DNA of 64,000 nt from contig NKYR01000071.1 in NCBI GenBank assembly GCA_003184365.1, positions 62,001 through 126,000 of the forward strand, written 5' to 3'. Positions 34,482 through 44,812 of the stretch are shown one piece after another. Source of the DNA: Evernia prunastri (lineage: Eukaryota > Ascomycota > Lecanoromycetes > Lecanorales > Parmeliaceae). A model generated the notes under the pieces. The model saw only the letters and a list, made by a program, of their open reading frames with translations. It did no database searches and was not told where the DNA came from. Every line of letters starts with the position of its first letter. The stretch's first letter is position 1. The position numbers were made by a program, and so were the translations under genes.

Positions 34482-37400
34482 ATGGCTGTACGTAACGCTA
34501 TCGTTCCAACGATACGTGTCAGGTCTGTTTTCATATTAATAATCGCATACCAGACGTGTATAGATGATCCCGACGTTCCCGATGGCCACTTACTTCAAGT
34601 CTTCTCTTCCCCTCGTTGCCAAGATGACATTTGTGCAGAGTATGGGCATTCTAAATTGACGTCGACTTGTCACTGACCTATTGATTAGTATCATTGCTAT
34701 ACACGGTCTTGGAACTACGTCTCCCTTGACATGGGAAGCTAGAGGAAACCAAGCATGTGGTGCCCAAAGACCGCTAGTCAACTGGCTCAGTGATGATGAC
34801 ATGCTTCCCAACGTCGTCTCTTCCGCCAACATATTCACCTTCACTTGGAATTCGAACTACTACAAGGATGCGCCTGTTGTACGGATACAGGACGTGGCAG
34901 ATACTCTCTTGCGCAAACTCAAAGACGAGCGGGACAAGGTACATCCAAAATAAACTTGGCGGATTTTCTGATTCATGGGATAGGATGGCACGCACTCGAG
35001 GCCACTCATCTTTATAGCTTCGTGCTTTGGGGGTCTTATTGTCACCAGGGTTAGACTGATTTTTTAAGGAAGCCAGAGTTGTCCATCGTTGCTAAAGATT
35101 TTCAGGCTCTTGTGGCTGCCAATACCAAAGGAAGCGAGTATCAGAAGTTGCTTGTTGCAACATCTGGGGTTGTCTTCCTGGGGTCTCCTCTGCAAGGTAC
35201 ACGCGCTGGAACTGCTGCACAATGGAGAGCTATGCTAGCGGGTGTCCTCCAAAAAAGCCCTTCGCAGACGCTGCTTCGAGATCTTGATGGCGGTACTAAA
35301 GTACTTCGCGACACATCGGAAGAGTTTATCAAAATGATCACGAACCCTCCAATGCAAACAATGACGATGTGTTTCTGGGAGTCAAAAAAGACTCAATTAG
35401 CCAACGCAGTACTCCCAAAGTGGGTATCCAAAGTCCTGACCAGGACAGAAATGATAGTAAGAAGCCTTCTTTTGCCTATTGAGCATAGCTAATCAATGTT
35501 GGTCATCCACAGCTCGTAGAAGAGGACTCTGCGTGCTTTATGGGACGTCCAAAACAACAGCTTGACGCGCCTCATGTTATGATGATCAAGTACCTGGGCC
35601 CCCGTGATGAGAACTTCAAATTAGTTAGTGGATCAATTAAGAGGATGGCAGAACAAGCAAAGAAAATCACTGTTGCTCAACGTGAAGGTAAGACCTTTAT
35701 TCGGGCATCGAAAGAGCATGACTAACGGTTATGTTTAATATAGCTGTTAACATTCATAACGAGCATTTTATGGTTTGTCGAAGAGTAAACCCAGTGTTCA
35801 CCGGTCGAGAGAAGGAAATCAAGGATCTTCAGCAATCATTGTCCCCGTCTTATTCGACTCACTCGCAGGCTACAAGCTCAAAAGTATATGTGATCTATGG
35901 ATTAGGTGGGGCCGGCAAGAGTGAAGTAGCTCTAAAATTCGCGTATGATAATCGCATTGAGTAAGATACCACGTGATCAACCAATCGCTTAGACTGATAA
36001 TGATTTAGATATTGGGGTGTCTTTTGGCTCGATGCAAGTAGCGAAAATCCACTTACCCGTGGTTTCCTAGATATTGCTGAGAAGTGCAACCTGCATGATA
36101 AAAATTTCCAAGGTACCATTTATTGGCTCCAAGAAACCTCTCATTCTTGGTTACTCATCTTAGACAATGCTGACGACCCTAACATTGACTACACTTTATA
36201 CTTACCTACCGCACCGAGAGGTCACGTTCTCATAACTTCACGTGTCAAAGAATGTGTTATCTACCAAACAGCTGGAAAGGACTATTACGAAAGTCTGAGT
36301 AAAGAAACGGCGGTGGAGCTTCTCCTGAGAGCCTCTGACATCGATTCGGTTGCGTTTGACACTCATGCTGTTCAAGCCCTGGAAGTTGTAAATCTGTTAG
36401 GCCGCCATGCTCTTGCAATCCATCAGGCAGGAGCATGTATCAGACAAGGAATCTATGATCTTGGCGGCTACAAAGACAAGTTCCAGAGCCAAGGACAACG
36501 GCTTTTTCAGATCCGCCCTGACCAAGCAAGATCGCAATACGGCGATGTCTACGCTACCTTTGAGGTGTCGGCGAATTACCTGAGAAATCGGAGCGACCGC
36601 GGAGATCAGACCGCAATAGATGCACTAGGGCTACTCGACTGTTATGCCTTTATGAGTTTTGCGAGCTTCCCGGAAATGGTATTCGAAGAGGCGTGGCGGA
36701 ACTCGAGGGAACTTCGTCTTGACGGACATCAAGATATAGAAGATAAAATTGCGGATCTCTCGCTTTGGCATAGATCGCATATTCCAAAGTTCATGCGGCA
36801 AGATTCTTCTGAAGACCTTGACATGATATCCCTTCGCCAGGCCCAGGCTTTGCTCTCCTCTCTCTCTATTGTTGTACTAGACCGGATCATGCATACAACA
36901 AGAATGCATCCTGTCACACATATGTGGGCTCGAGACCGCCTGGAGAAGCGAAGGAAAGACACAAAGACTTGGCTGGGTGCGCTCGCTGTCCTTTGCTGTT
37001 CGATCGAGAGTCCTTACACGCTGGAACCTTGGTGGGCGCAGCTCCAGCCTCATATCGAGTCAATTAAAGTAATGACGACTGTTGATCGTATCTGCAGCAA
37101 CGACTTCCATTTGCACCAGTCTTTCTTCCGACTGAGCTGGGGCCTACATAAACTTCGAGCTGATAAGGCGGTTGTTGAAATGCTTCAGGCGTGTTTTATA
37201 GAGGCAGATCAATCTTGGACCAAGTTCAACTATAGTGAAGATATTTGGTATCTGTATGGTAAATGCTTGCAAAACCACGGAGACCTTGGAGAGGCCATAT
37301 CTATCCTTAAGCATGTCGTCATGGACCGAGAAAGGTTGGCCGAAGATGACCACCGCCGGCTTACTTCGCAATATGCGCTCGCCGTAGCCTTTCGAGAAGA

Positions 37401-38193
37401 TAGACAACTTAGCGAATCCATCGAACTGTTCGAGCATATCGTTAAGATTGAAGAAAAGCTAGCTAAAGATGATCCTTCTCGAGTTGCTTCACAGCATGAG
37501 CTCGCTTTAATATATCAAGAAAATGGACAATTTAGCGAATCCATCGAACTGCTCGAGCATATCATTAAGATTCAAGAAAAGCTGAGTGAAGATGATCCTT
37601 CTCGACTTGCTTCACAACATGTACTCGCTGTAACTTATCAAGACAATGGGCAAGTCAGTCAAGCCATAAAGCTACTCGAGAATATCGTTAAGATTCAAGA
37701 AGAGTTAGCTGAAGATCATCCTTCTCGGCTTGCTGCGCAGTATGAGCTCGGTAGAGCGTATCAGAAAAACGGGCAAGCTAGCGAAGCCATCAAATTACTC
37801 GAGCATACTCTTGAGGCCGGAAAAGAAAAGTTGGCTGAAGATAATCCTTCTCGACTAGCTGGGCAGCATGAGCTCGCTGTAGCCTATCAAAAGAACGACC
37901 GGGTTAGCGAATCCATCGAACTGCTCGAGCATGTTGTCAAGATTACAACAGCAAAGCTAGCTAAAGATCATCCTTCTCGGCTTAATTCGCAATATACACT
38001 CGCGAAAGCTTATCAAGAAAATGGACAAACTAACGAAGCTGTTCATCTGCTTGAGCATGTCGTTGAGATCGAAAAAGAAACATTAGCTGAGGATGATCCA
38101 TCCCGACTTGTCTCAGAACATTTCCTCGCTCTAGCTTATCAAGCAAATGGACAAATCAACGAAGCTGTCCACCTGCTGAAGCATGTCGTCTAA
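34482..38193 (+). CDS. Fungal NLR: alpha/beta-hydrolase-like, NB-ARC, TPR repeats
   Basis: Seven exons: 34482-34639, 34689-34938, 34984-35049, 35106-35456, 35513-35687, 35744-35960, 36009-38193. Introns are 45-56 bp and phases agree, giving 1133 residues. Residues ~50-300 form a hydrolase-like domain: 'DIIAIHGLGTTSPLTW' (oxyanion strand), 'FIASCFGGLI' (nucleophile elbow, Cys where Ser is usual), 'VVFLGSPLQGT'. NB-ARC follows, with P-loop GLGGAGKSEVA (~385), kinase-2-like 'SWLLILDNADD' and sensor 'HVLITSRV'. From about residue 860 come TPR-like repeats of 41-42 residues ('LAxxYQxNGQxxExIxLLEH'). Such STAND proteins are nucleotide-switched sensors in non-self recognition and incompatibility. 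The TAA at 38191 cuts the seventh repeat while the frame continues to 38416. The exact start is uncertain; ATG 34482 or an upstream exon are alternatives. Confidence 0.85.
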
Positions 38194-38300
38194 GTCGAAA
38201 AAGCAAAGCTGGTCGAAGACGACCCTTCTCGGCATGTCTCGATGGCTGCGCTCGCCAGCGCTTTTCGAGCGAATGGTCAGTTTAACCAGGCAGCAGCGAC
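37372..38300 (+). repeat. TPR-coding tandem repeat array (123/126-bp units)
   Basis: Unit starts at 37372, 37495, 37618, 37741, 37867, 37993, 38119 and a partial one at 38245. The first three are 123 bp, the later ones 126 bp (one codon longer). Long stretches are shared at DNA level, for example AGCGAATCCATCGAACTG in units 1, 2 and 5. A looser unit precedes 37372. The NLR stop TAA at 38191 lies inside unit 7, and the unit pattern continues past it. Confidence 0.9.
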
Positions 38301-38897
38301 TGAAGATGAACTCCACGAGAGACAAGCAGTGAAAGCTCCACCGAGGATCACTGAAACTTCTCCACTTTCAATAAAAGGGCCAACACCATGTGAGGGGGAA
38401 GTGCAATTGGCGTCGTAGAAAGGCGTCGAGACACAGCACGCTCTTGATCCTCAGGATCTTGGGTGCAACAGAGGTGGACAATGGGCTACGGGGCTGAGAA
38501 AGACGGAGTGGGAATTGAATTCAAGGAGATGAACAGTACGAATGGAGACTAGAGGGATAGTTCAACTGCGCCTTTCGCAGGATTTTCCATAAACAACATA
38601 TTGAGATTAACAACCAATTTGACCGCTCAAAGATCCCAAGGCTACGATGGAACGCCTTGGGCTTTTCTCCTTGCATCTTTGATGTATCCTGTGTGAACAA
38701 CGCTTCATGGGAAGACTGGGATTGCCTCTCAAAGCTCGGAACAAAGCAAGCGATCTGGCGGCAAGGAAATAAAGAGTCGCTGGCCATTCAGTTGTACAGA
38801 ATCATTCCCAATAGAAAGTTGAAGATGTCGCTGACTTAATTTTGTAAAGAAATACGTTCTGATCTAACAAGACTTGTCTCGTTACTTGTTAACGATA
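38194..38897. other. NLR downstream region with open continuation
   Basis: Bases 38194-38418 continue the NLR frame after its TAA ('KLVEDDPSRHVSMAALASAF') to a TAG at 38416. Beyond that nothing was recognised. Confidence 0.6.
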
Positions 38898-39878
38898 CTA
38901 TGCGAACCAAAGCATTCGCATAAAACCCTCACCACCTACCACCTTCCTCAATCTCTCCATAAGTTCATTCTGATGCTGCGCCCACTCCCCGCCGTACAGA
39001 GCCGCCCAGGTAGCACAATGCGCCAATGCCAACGGAATGTACGCTCGAACGCGCCGCCCGTCTTCTGCGCTAGCGCCATAGAGACGTTCCAAAGCGTACG
39101 GTTTGAATTCCAGCTCGAGGTTGACCGCCAAGTAAGCCAGATCCTACATGGGATCGCCGAGATCGCAGTCCTCGAAATCGATGGCGAGCAGACGTTCGGG
39201 ATAGCGGCTACCGGCACGTCCGAGCATGACGTTGTGGCTGTGGAAGTCGTTGTGGCAGGGCACCCACGGGTGGTCCTTCACTTTCTGCTCGGTATCGCGG
39301 ATAATGCCTTCGACAAAGCGTACGTCTTCGGGTGGCATCGCGTTGCATTGCTTCACGGATTCCATATGTTGCCTTACAATCTCCATTGGATCGTACTTCC
39401 TCATCCATTTCATTGCCTCAGCTTCATGGATCTGCCGAAGCATGTTCACAGCCAGCGGCAGGCACTGCATTATCATCTCCGTCGTAAGTGTTTGCCCCTC
39501 GATGAACTCCATGACAAATCCGCCACTCTCCTCTTCGAAAGCCAGCACTTTAGGTCCAAGGCCATGCTTGGCGGCCCAGCAGGTCCGTAATGCTTCCGCC
39601 TCGCAACCGCCAGCAACACATGATGAGGTTTGACGACGGGGGAGCTTGACTATGAAGCGGCGCTGATGAGACGGAGAGAGGAGAGAGACTTGAATGACGT
39701 CGTTGGAAGACCAGTCAGAGGGAAAGTGCTTCACGGTAGTCTCAGTGTCTTCTCGCATTGGCAGTAACGCGGTGCAAAGCTTGAAGGCGAGAGCGAGATT
39801 TTCGGGGTGCGGCGGGTCACACGCTGGCCGTTCAAAAGCCGCGCCGACCGGCTCTATTTGCTGTTGCTGCTCCGTCAT
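38898..39878 (-). pseudogene. Choline-kinase/APH-type phosphotransferase, interrupted by TAG
   Basis: From ATG 39878 the frame encodes 244 residues to TAG at 39146-39144. The same frame then stays open for 81 further codons to a stop at 38898, and those codons read as the missing C-terminal lobe ('DLAYLAVNLELEFKPYALE'). Kinase motifs are present before the stop: Lys strand 'RRFIVKLPR', hinge 'GGFVMEFIEG', Brenner/catalytic loop 'PCHNDFHSHNVML' and Mg-binding 'LLAIDFEDCDLGDP'. Family members have Trp after GDPx, so TGG to TAG is the likely lesion (CCA to CTA on the plus strand). Family substrates are choline, ethanolamine or other small hydroxyl compounds. The truncated product would keep the catalytic loop but lose the C-lobe helices. 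Sequencing error or stop readthrough are alternatives. Confidence 0.82.
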
Positions 39879-40559
39879 GGTGATACGATCGTGCTGGGTC
39901 TGTGGTGCTCTCAATCTGATGGGAGTTATTCTAGCTATTTGTAGACCAGATATCTATAAAACTTTGAACCACAAAACTCCATTGTAGTGATCAATAAGGG
40001 CATTGATCTTCGGAGCTCGAGGGTGCAGCTCAGAGCTTGGTCTTTACCCACAGGACCCAGGGTGTTGAACAAACGCTTCTCTGCTTTGTTCTTTTTTTTC
40101 TCCTTTGTGTACGGCGGTACCCTGTACTCCCGTCTCTATTGATCAGTTAACGAAGAAAAATGTAATTGACAGCTCCTCTGTATTTGGCGATTGCTGGGTC
40201 TTGCTGCTTATGCTCAGCATCAAAGTCGAGAAAATCAAACACTAAGTAGGGCAACTCAAAATATAAGATTTGAATTTGCAAGTAGACAATATTCTGCTTG
40301 AAAAATACCGTCGTAAGAGCTCGAAGAGGTTTGGTAGTCCTTCTATTATCTGCATAAATACCAGTCTGTGTACGTAAGGAAAGCGGTTTTTCTTCACATG
40401 TTGGAACGATAGGCTATGATGAAAAGCAAGAATGAGCAGAAGCTATGTTTTGGGTGGAAGGACTTGGAGTTACATACTTTCGCATTCTGTGTCCTTCGAA
40501 TATGACTACCTATCTATTACTAAAGCCAAAAGTCAGCGTTTGGCCGACAAAAGGTATCG
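39879..40559. other. Intergenic
   Basis: Upstream of the kinase relic and downstream of the synthetase. AT-rich; no coding signal was recognised. Confidence 0.5.
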
Positions 40560-41744
40560 CTACTGATCGTCGACCGCACCATCGCGGGTAGTTTGGTTAG
40601 ACGCGTTTGCCTTTTTCTCCTTTTTGCCTTCGTTCTTTTGCTTGTCTTGCCTTCTCGGCAGTACCGTAGGGTTGCTGTATGCAGCATCGGCGATACGTTG
40701 CCATTCTTTGTCCGTCTCGAATTGATGGCGAATTGAGGAAGTAAGTTTGATAAGACTCTCCTCAACAACCTGCTTCGCTAGCTGTGGAGTCAGTCGATCA
40801 GCTGCATAAGCCTCTTTTACTTCAGCGAAAGACCCGAAGATGGTCGGCTCTGTCTGATCTTTCAAAACTACGCTGATGGCTGCCGTTCTGCCATTGGAAG
40901 ATTGCAGTTGCGAGTACGGTAGTAGGACATGCTGGATGAATGCCAAGATTCCATTCCCTTCTGTCTGACCCGGCGCACAGTAGGCTTTCGCAATCTTCTT
41001 GCGTATGGTTGCTGGGTCATCCAATAAATCGATCTTCGATTTCGGGTCTGAGCTACTCATCTCTCCACCACTCAAACCGAGAACCATTGGATTCATCAAA
41101 TGAGCGCGCGTCTTGAAGCCAAGCGCTTTGGTCATTGTGTCATTGGCTAACGCGAATGTCTTGCGTTGGTCAATACCGCCAAATTCAGCGTCGGCGCCCA
41201 AGTACTCTTCATTCAAAAGCTGCATCATTGGGTAGAGCCCATCCGCCATGACAGGTTCGCCCAAGGATTTCACAATCTCGCTGCTTGCTTTTACGGCATC
41301 ATGTACCGATACACGTTTGCTGAGCCGAAGCAGGTCACGGGAGAATGCTGGAGTCAGCTGGTAAGAGCTACCGCGCACGAATTGTACGTTATCCAGGTCG
41401 ACACCCACAGCTCTCAGTAAGGCTCCAATGACACGTTCATAGTACTGGGCTCGGTTCTCTAGCGTGGCTTCAGGGGCTTTGTCCGCGTCTAGAAAGCCGT
41501 GCAAATCGGCGAGAAGGACTTTGACTTTGCAACCAGCTCGGAGAAATTGGGCAATTTTGATGGCAGGTACGAAGTAGGCTGCGTGAGGGCGACCCGTAGT
41601 TGCTGTACCCCAGAAGATCTCGAGTGGACGTACGGACAAGATTTCCCGAATGATGTCAGGGCGGAGGACCTCCTGGACATTGGATGTGATAAGGTCATAC
41701 TTCTCATCTGCGCTGAGGTTTGGTGGTGGAGGCGACGCAGCCAT
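40560..41744 (-). CDS. TYS1: Tyrosyl-tRNA synthetase, cytoplasmic type
   Basis: From ATG 41744 the protein has 394 residues, the length of yeast Tys1. An in-frame ATG at 41852 would add a 36-residue Ser/Thr-rich leader with little acid, which could serve mitochondrial targeting. The class I Rossmann fold starts with 'IFWGTATTGRPHAAYFVP' (HIGH-equivalent at about 51-58). It is followed by 'VLLADLHGFLD', 'YYERVIGALL' and 'EFGGIDQRKTFALAND', all diagnostic of eukaryotic/archaeal TyrRS. The KMSKS region reads 'LSGGEMSSSDPKSKIDLLDD' (about 224-243). In yeast and human the first residue of the motif is Lys (KMSAS, KMSSS), while here codon 41063-41061 is GAG, Glu228. The tail is Lys-rich. It joins tyrosine to tRNA-Tyr if active; the lysine loss makes full activity uncertain. 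Confidence 0.92.
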   Translation of the reverse strand: MAASPPPPNLSADEKYDLITSNVQEVLRPDIIREILSVRPLEIFWGTATTGRPHAAYFVPAIKIAQFLRAGCKVKVLLADLHGFLDADKAPEATLENRAQYYERVIGALLRAVGVDLDNVQFVRGSSYQLTPAFSRDLLRLSKRVSVHDAVKASSEIVKSLGEPVMADGLYPMMQLLNEEYLGADAEFGGIDQRKTFALANDTMTKALGFKTRAHLMNPMVLGLSGGEMSSSDPKSKIDLLDDPATIRKKIAKAYCAPGQTEGNGILAFIQHVLLPYSQLQSSNGRTAAISVVLKDQTEPTIFGSFAEVKEAYAADRLTPQLAKQVVEESLIKLTSSIRHQFETDKEWQRIADAAYSNPTVLPRRQDKQKNEGKKEKKANASNQTTRDGAVDDQ

Positions 41745-41852
41745 GTTACTAGGTGCGGACGCTATGACGAAGGTGAGTGCGTCGATTCTTTGATGATACG
41801 AGCGAGTAGTTGTTTCTGAGAATTTGGATGTGAGTGTGTAAAGAGCATTCAT

Positions 41853-42443
41853 TCAAGACTAAAATAAGGAATGTAGCCAATTTTAAGGCAAGGAAAAAAG
41901 AAAGGACAAAGAGTTGATCACAAACAACAAACGAGACATGATAGACCACAATAACAAAAACAGGAAGCCAGTGCCGACGCAAACCATAGAGAAGGGGCAA
42001 AAGATCCAATCCACCACAAAGAACAAACACGACGAATAGAGCACAATAACAAATGGAGCAGGACATTTCACTAGCTCTAGCTAGACACTCAGATTAACGA
42101 CCGACATTGATTGTGGTACCATTGGAGCGATCATTGAATGGTTGGGACTGCGGTTTCGATACCGTAGCAGATGCAATATATTGATTGTTTGATATGGAGG
42201 TTGCAAAAGGAGCAAGTTGTCGGCGCCAAGTCTTTTTTCATCTCTACTCGTACTTTATCCGTTTTAGCTATGTTGTAGCTAAGGGCTAAACCTAACCTTA
42301 TTTTTGGCACAAAAGATTTTAATTCGTCGAGTCACCAGACTCATCAATTTGTTATAGTCAACGACAGTACTCTACAGAGTTTGAATAACCTTATCCTTCA
42401 CTTACATTGTGAACGCAGAATCAGAAGAGTCCTATCCCGTCTC
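41853..42443. other. Intergenic
   Basis: Upstream of the synthetase and downstream of the orphan gene. ORFs here are hydrophobic low-complexity shadows of A-rich DNA; nothing was recognised. Confidence 0.5.
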
Positions 42444-43658
42444 TTACGCAAGTCTCTCTTCTAGGCGACCACCCAACTCGCTGTGAAAGGCCTCTGGCGT
42501 GATGCTTTGTGATACCCCTCTCCATTCCAGCTCCAATCCATGCGGTACTAGCTGCTTTAACATATCTTCCAAGCTTTCCGGCATCCCGTGACCAAGAATG
42601 GGCGCGCAAACTGCTATGACCTCAACCAGAGAATGATGTACACCGCCTAGAAGCAGAGCCGCCATTGCAAGCCTCAACTCTGGGAGCTTCTCTCCTGGTC
42701 CGCCAAGAACTAGCCACAGATTTGAATAACGATACGCGGTCCCCGATGGTCCGCTAGTTGTGAACAGGCCCTTATTGGCGCAGTCCACGACAAACGGGTC
42801 ACACCCTGCCAGTGTGTACTTGTATGCTCCACACTCGTACGGTAAGCGTGTATCCCCATGCGAAGAGAATGTCGCCTCCACCCCGAAAGGAGCTTTCAGC
42901 TCGAAGTCTGAGATTGGGGGGGCGTAACAATCGCGCACACGCCAATGTGTGCGCCAGAGCTGCTTGGTAAATTCTCCGAGCTCTGAGCCATCTTCTGGTG
43001 CCAGGCGCTCCCTCCCTACCGGCTTCCAGACCTTGCGGAGATGCTCGGGAGGAGACAAGATTTCATCGGTGTCCCCAAAAGCTGCGGTCGCAACAAACTT
43101 GTCTACTTCGCTCGGTACGATAACGCCGAGCTTGCCGAGTTCTTGCAAGAAGGACTGTTCCGAACCTCGATCTGACTCCGAAAGATAGCGCACAATGACG
43201 CGAAAGGGCCCTAGAAGGCTTCGAATAGCATGAAAATGCTGTCGTTGGTTCGCCCTCAAATGCAAGTCTCGAAGTTGCATGGTATCAACACTTGATGGCA
43301 GCAGCTCTAGCCGTCTTCGTTACACAGTCAAGAAGAATCGGTGGAGCTTCTCGAAAAGCATGCACAATACGACCGCAGGCAGAGGGTGATTACCTATGAT
43401 CTCGCGCACATCCATCTCCACAACCCTGCTTGTCGTTGTTCGAACCCTCCGGTGCCTGACTATCTGGCTCTTGACCGCTGCCGAAATATTCTCCGAGACA
43501 GAAGGGGTAGATACATTCCAGCGACCAAGAAGCTCTCGGACAGCAAGCTCATGTTCGATGCTGTAATCATCAATGTCGTTTCGAGGCTGGGACGTTGGCG
43601 GTTCGGTGTGCTCTCGGAGCCTTTCGAGCTGTTTCTGAAAGCTCGTGCGGCTGTCCAT
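42444..43658 (-). CDS. Orphan hypothetical protein, two exons
   Basis: Exon 1 (43658-43394) starts at ATG and is charged and helical ('FQKQLERLREHTEPP', 'LAVRELLGRWNVS'). The 87-bp intron (GTAATC...GCTAG) is phase 1, and exon 2 (43306-42444) resumes as 'LLPSSVDTMQLRDLHLRAN'; the protein is 375 residues. The middle contains 'GDTDEILSPPEHLRKVWKP' and 'LWRTHWRVRDCYAPP', and the C-terminal third is hydrophobic then acidic ('LPELRLAMAALLLGGVHHS'). I recognise no domain, signal peptide or membrane helix. Exon 2 alone also has an internal ATG at 43280, but the splice join extends the helical pattern smoothly. Confidence 0.68.
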
Positions 43659-44812
43659 CCTCTTTCTTTCGGAGACCTGGCCTATCTAATGTCCGATTTA
43701 TATTGTGAGGTGCGGTTGAGATGACTGTGACCTCGCGTGGAATCTAGCAAAGTCAACTCCCGCAGATACTCATGCCTCTTTTAAATTTTCGATTTGGAAT
43801 CAAAGACTTACCAAAAACCACAAAGATCTCTCACAAAAATAAAAACGGGAGAATACTGTCATTGTGTCCTGATGCACTTTTTCAAGTGTCGATACGCGTC
43901 ACAATCAATTGCAGAGTGCGACGATCGTAACACACTCGCGTATACAAGGTAAGAAGGGCTTTGCTAGACTGATGAAAGGCACATACGTGCGATGTTTTTG
44001 CCAAACGCTAAAATTTTACCTTTCTGAGTGTCCGCTGTATGTCCGATGTGGGCGCTGCCGGGGTACCACCTACATTGGACGATTTGAAGAATCCAGAGCT
44101 TAGCTTCCTCGATCTTGCTCAGTCAGGAAACAGTGCGCCTATACGAAAACACGTCGATAGTGGTTAGGGCACAGTAACGCCAGGGCCACATGCAAATAGA
44201 GGCCTGAATAGATAAATTTTCGTGCACCCGCGCTATAAACTCCTATGCTTTGCATTGACCTGGAGTAACAGCTATAGACACGGGTGAGGCTGAGCGGGGG
44301 ACGTCAACAAATCGCTTTGAAAAAGTGAAATCGAATAAAGAGCGAATAGTATGTGGAGGAGAGCTCCGTATAAGGGGACTAGCCCTACTTTCCTCGCGAA
44401 TATTATGCCGACTGGACAACTGATCGCCTATATTGGCCGGGGCATCATGCAATGCATCTGGACCCACTGACTAGCAAAACTGTTATACCTGGTCTCCGTC
44501 AAAAATTCCTGTTTTCCCGTTCCTCCCCCGGTCCCATTGTCTTACGCAGTATGATTATCTCGATCTCTTTGTGATTTCAACAAAGTAATTTTTTCCATAT
44601 TGCGCACCTTTTTGTGTTTCCCGCAAGTAGTATATACGCGCCCCGATCGCTTGCTAACCCCTGTCAAAGCTACCTGATAACCGGTCCCTCTAGATAGAGC
44701 TCGACCAACTGAACGCGGAAGCAGCTCACGACCCCCAGACAATCAGGTTCTATTGTCATCTTTCCCGAGTATAGCTGCAGGACTTCATATTTGCTGACCT
44801 TCAATTGGAACG
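43659..44812. other. Divergent intergenic region
   Basis: Promoter space between the orphan gene (minus) and the NRPS-like gene (plus). No supported coding signal; no regulator site was assigned. Confidence 0.5.

Noticed and set aside
37372..38300. Regular repeats resembling a CRISPR-like or minisatellite array
   Set aside because: The units are translated, vary at codon level and form TPR motifs inside the NLR exon; there are no spacers, and the genome is eukaryotic.
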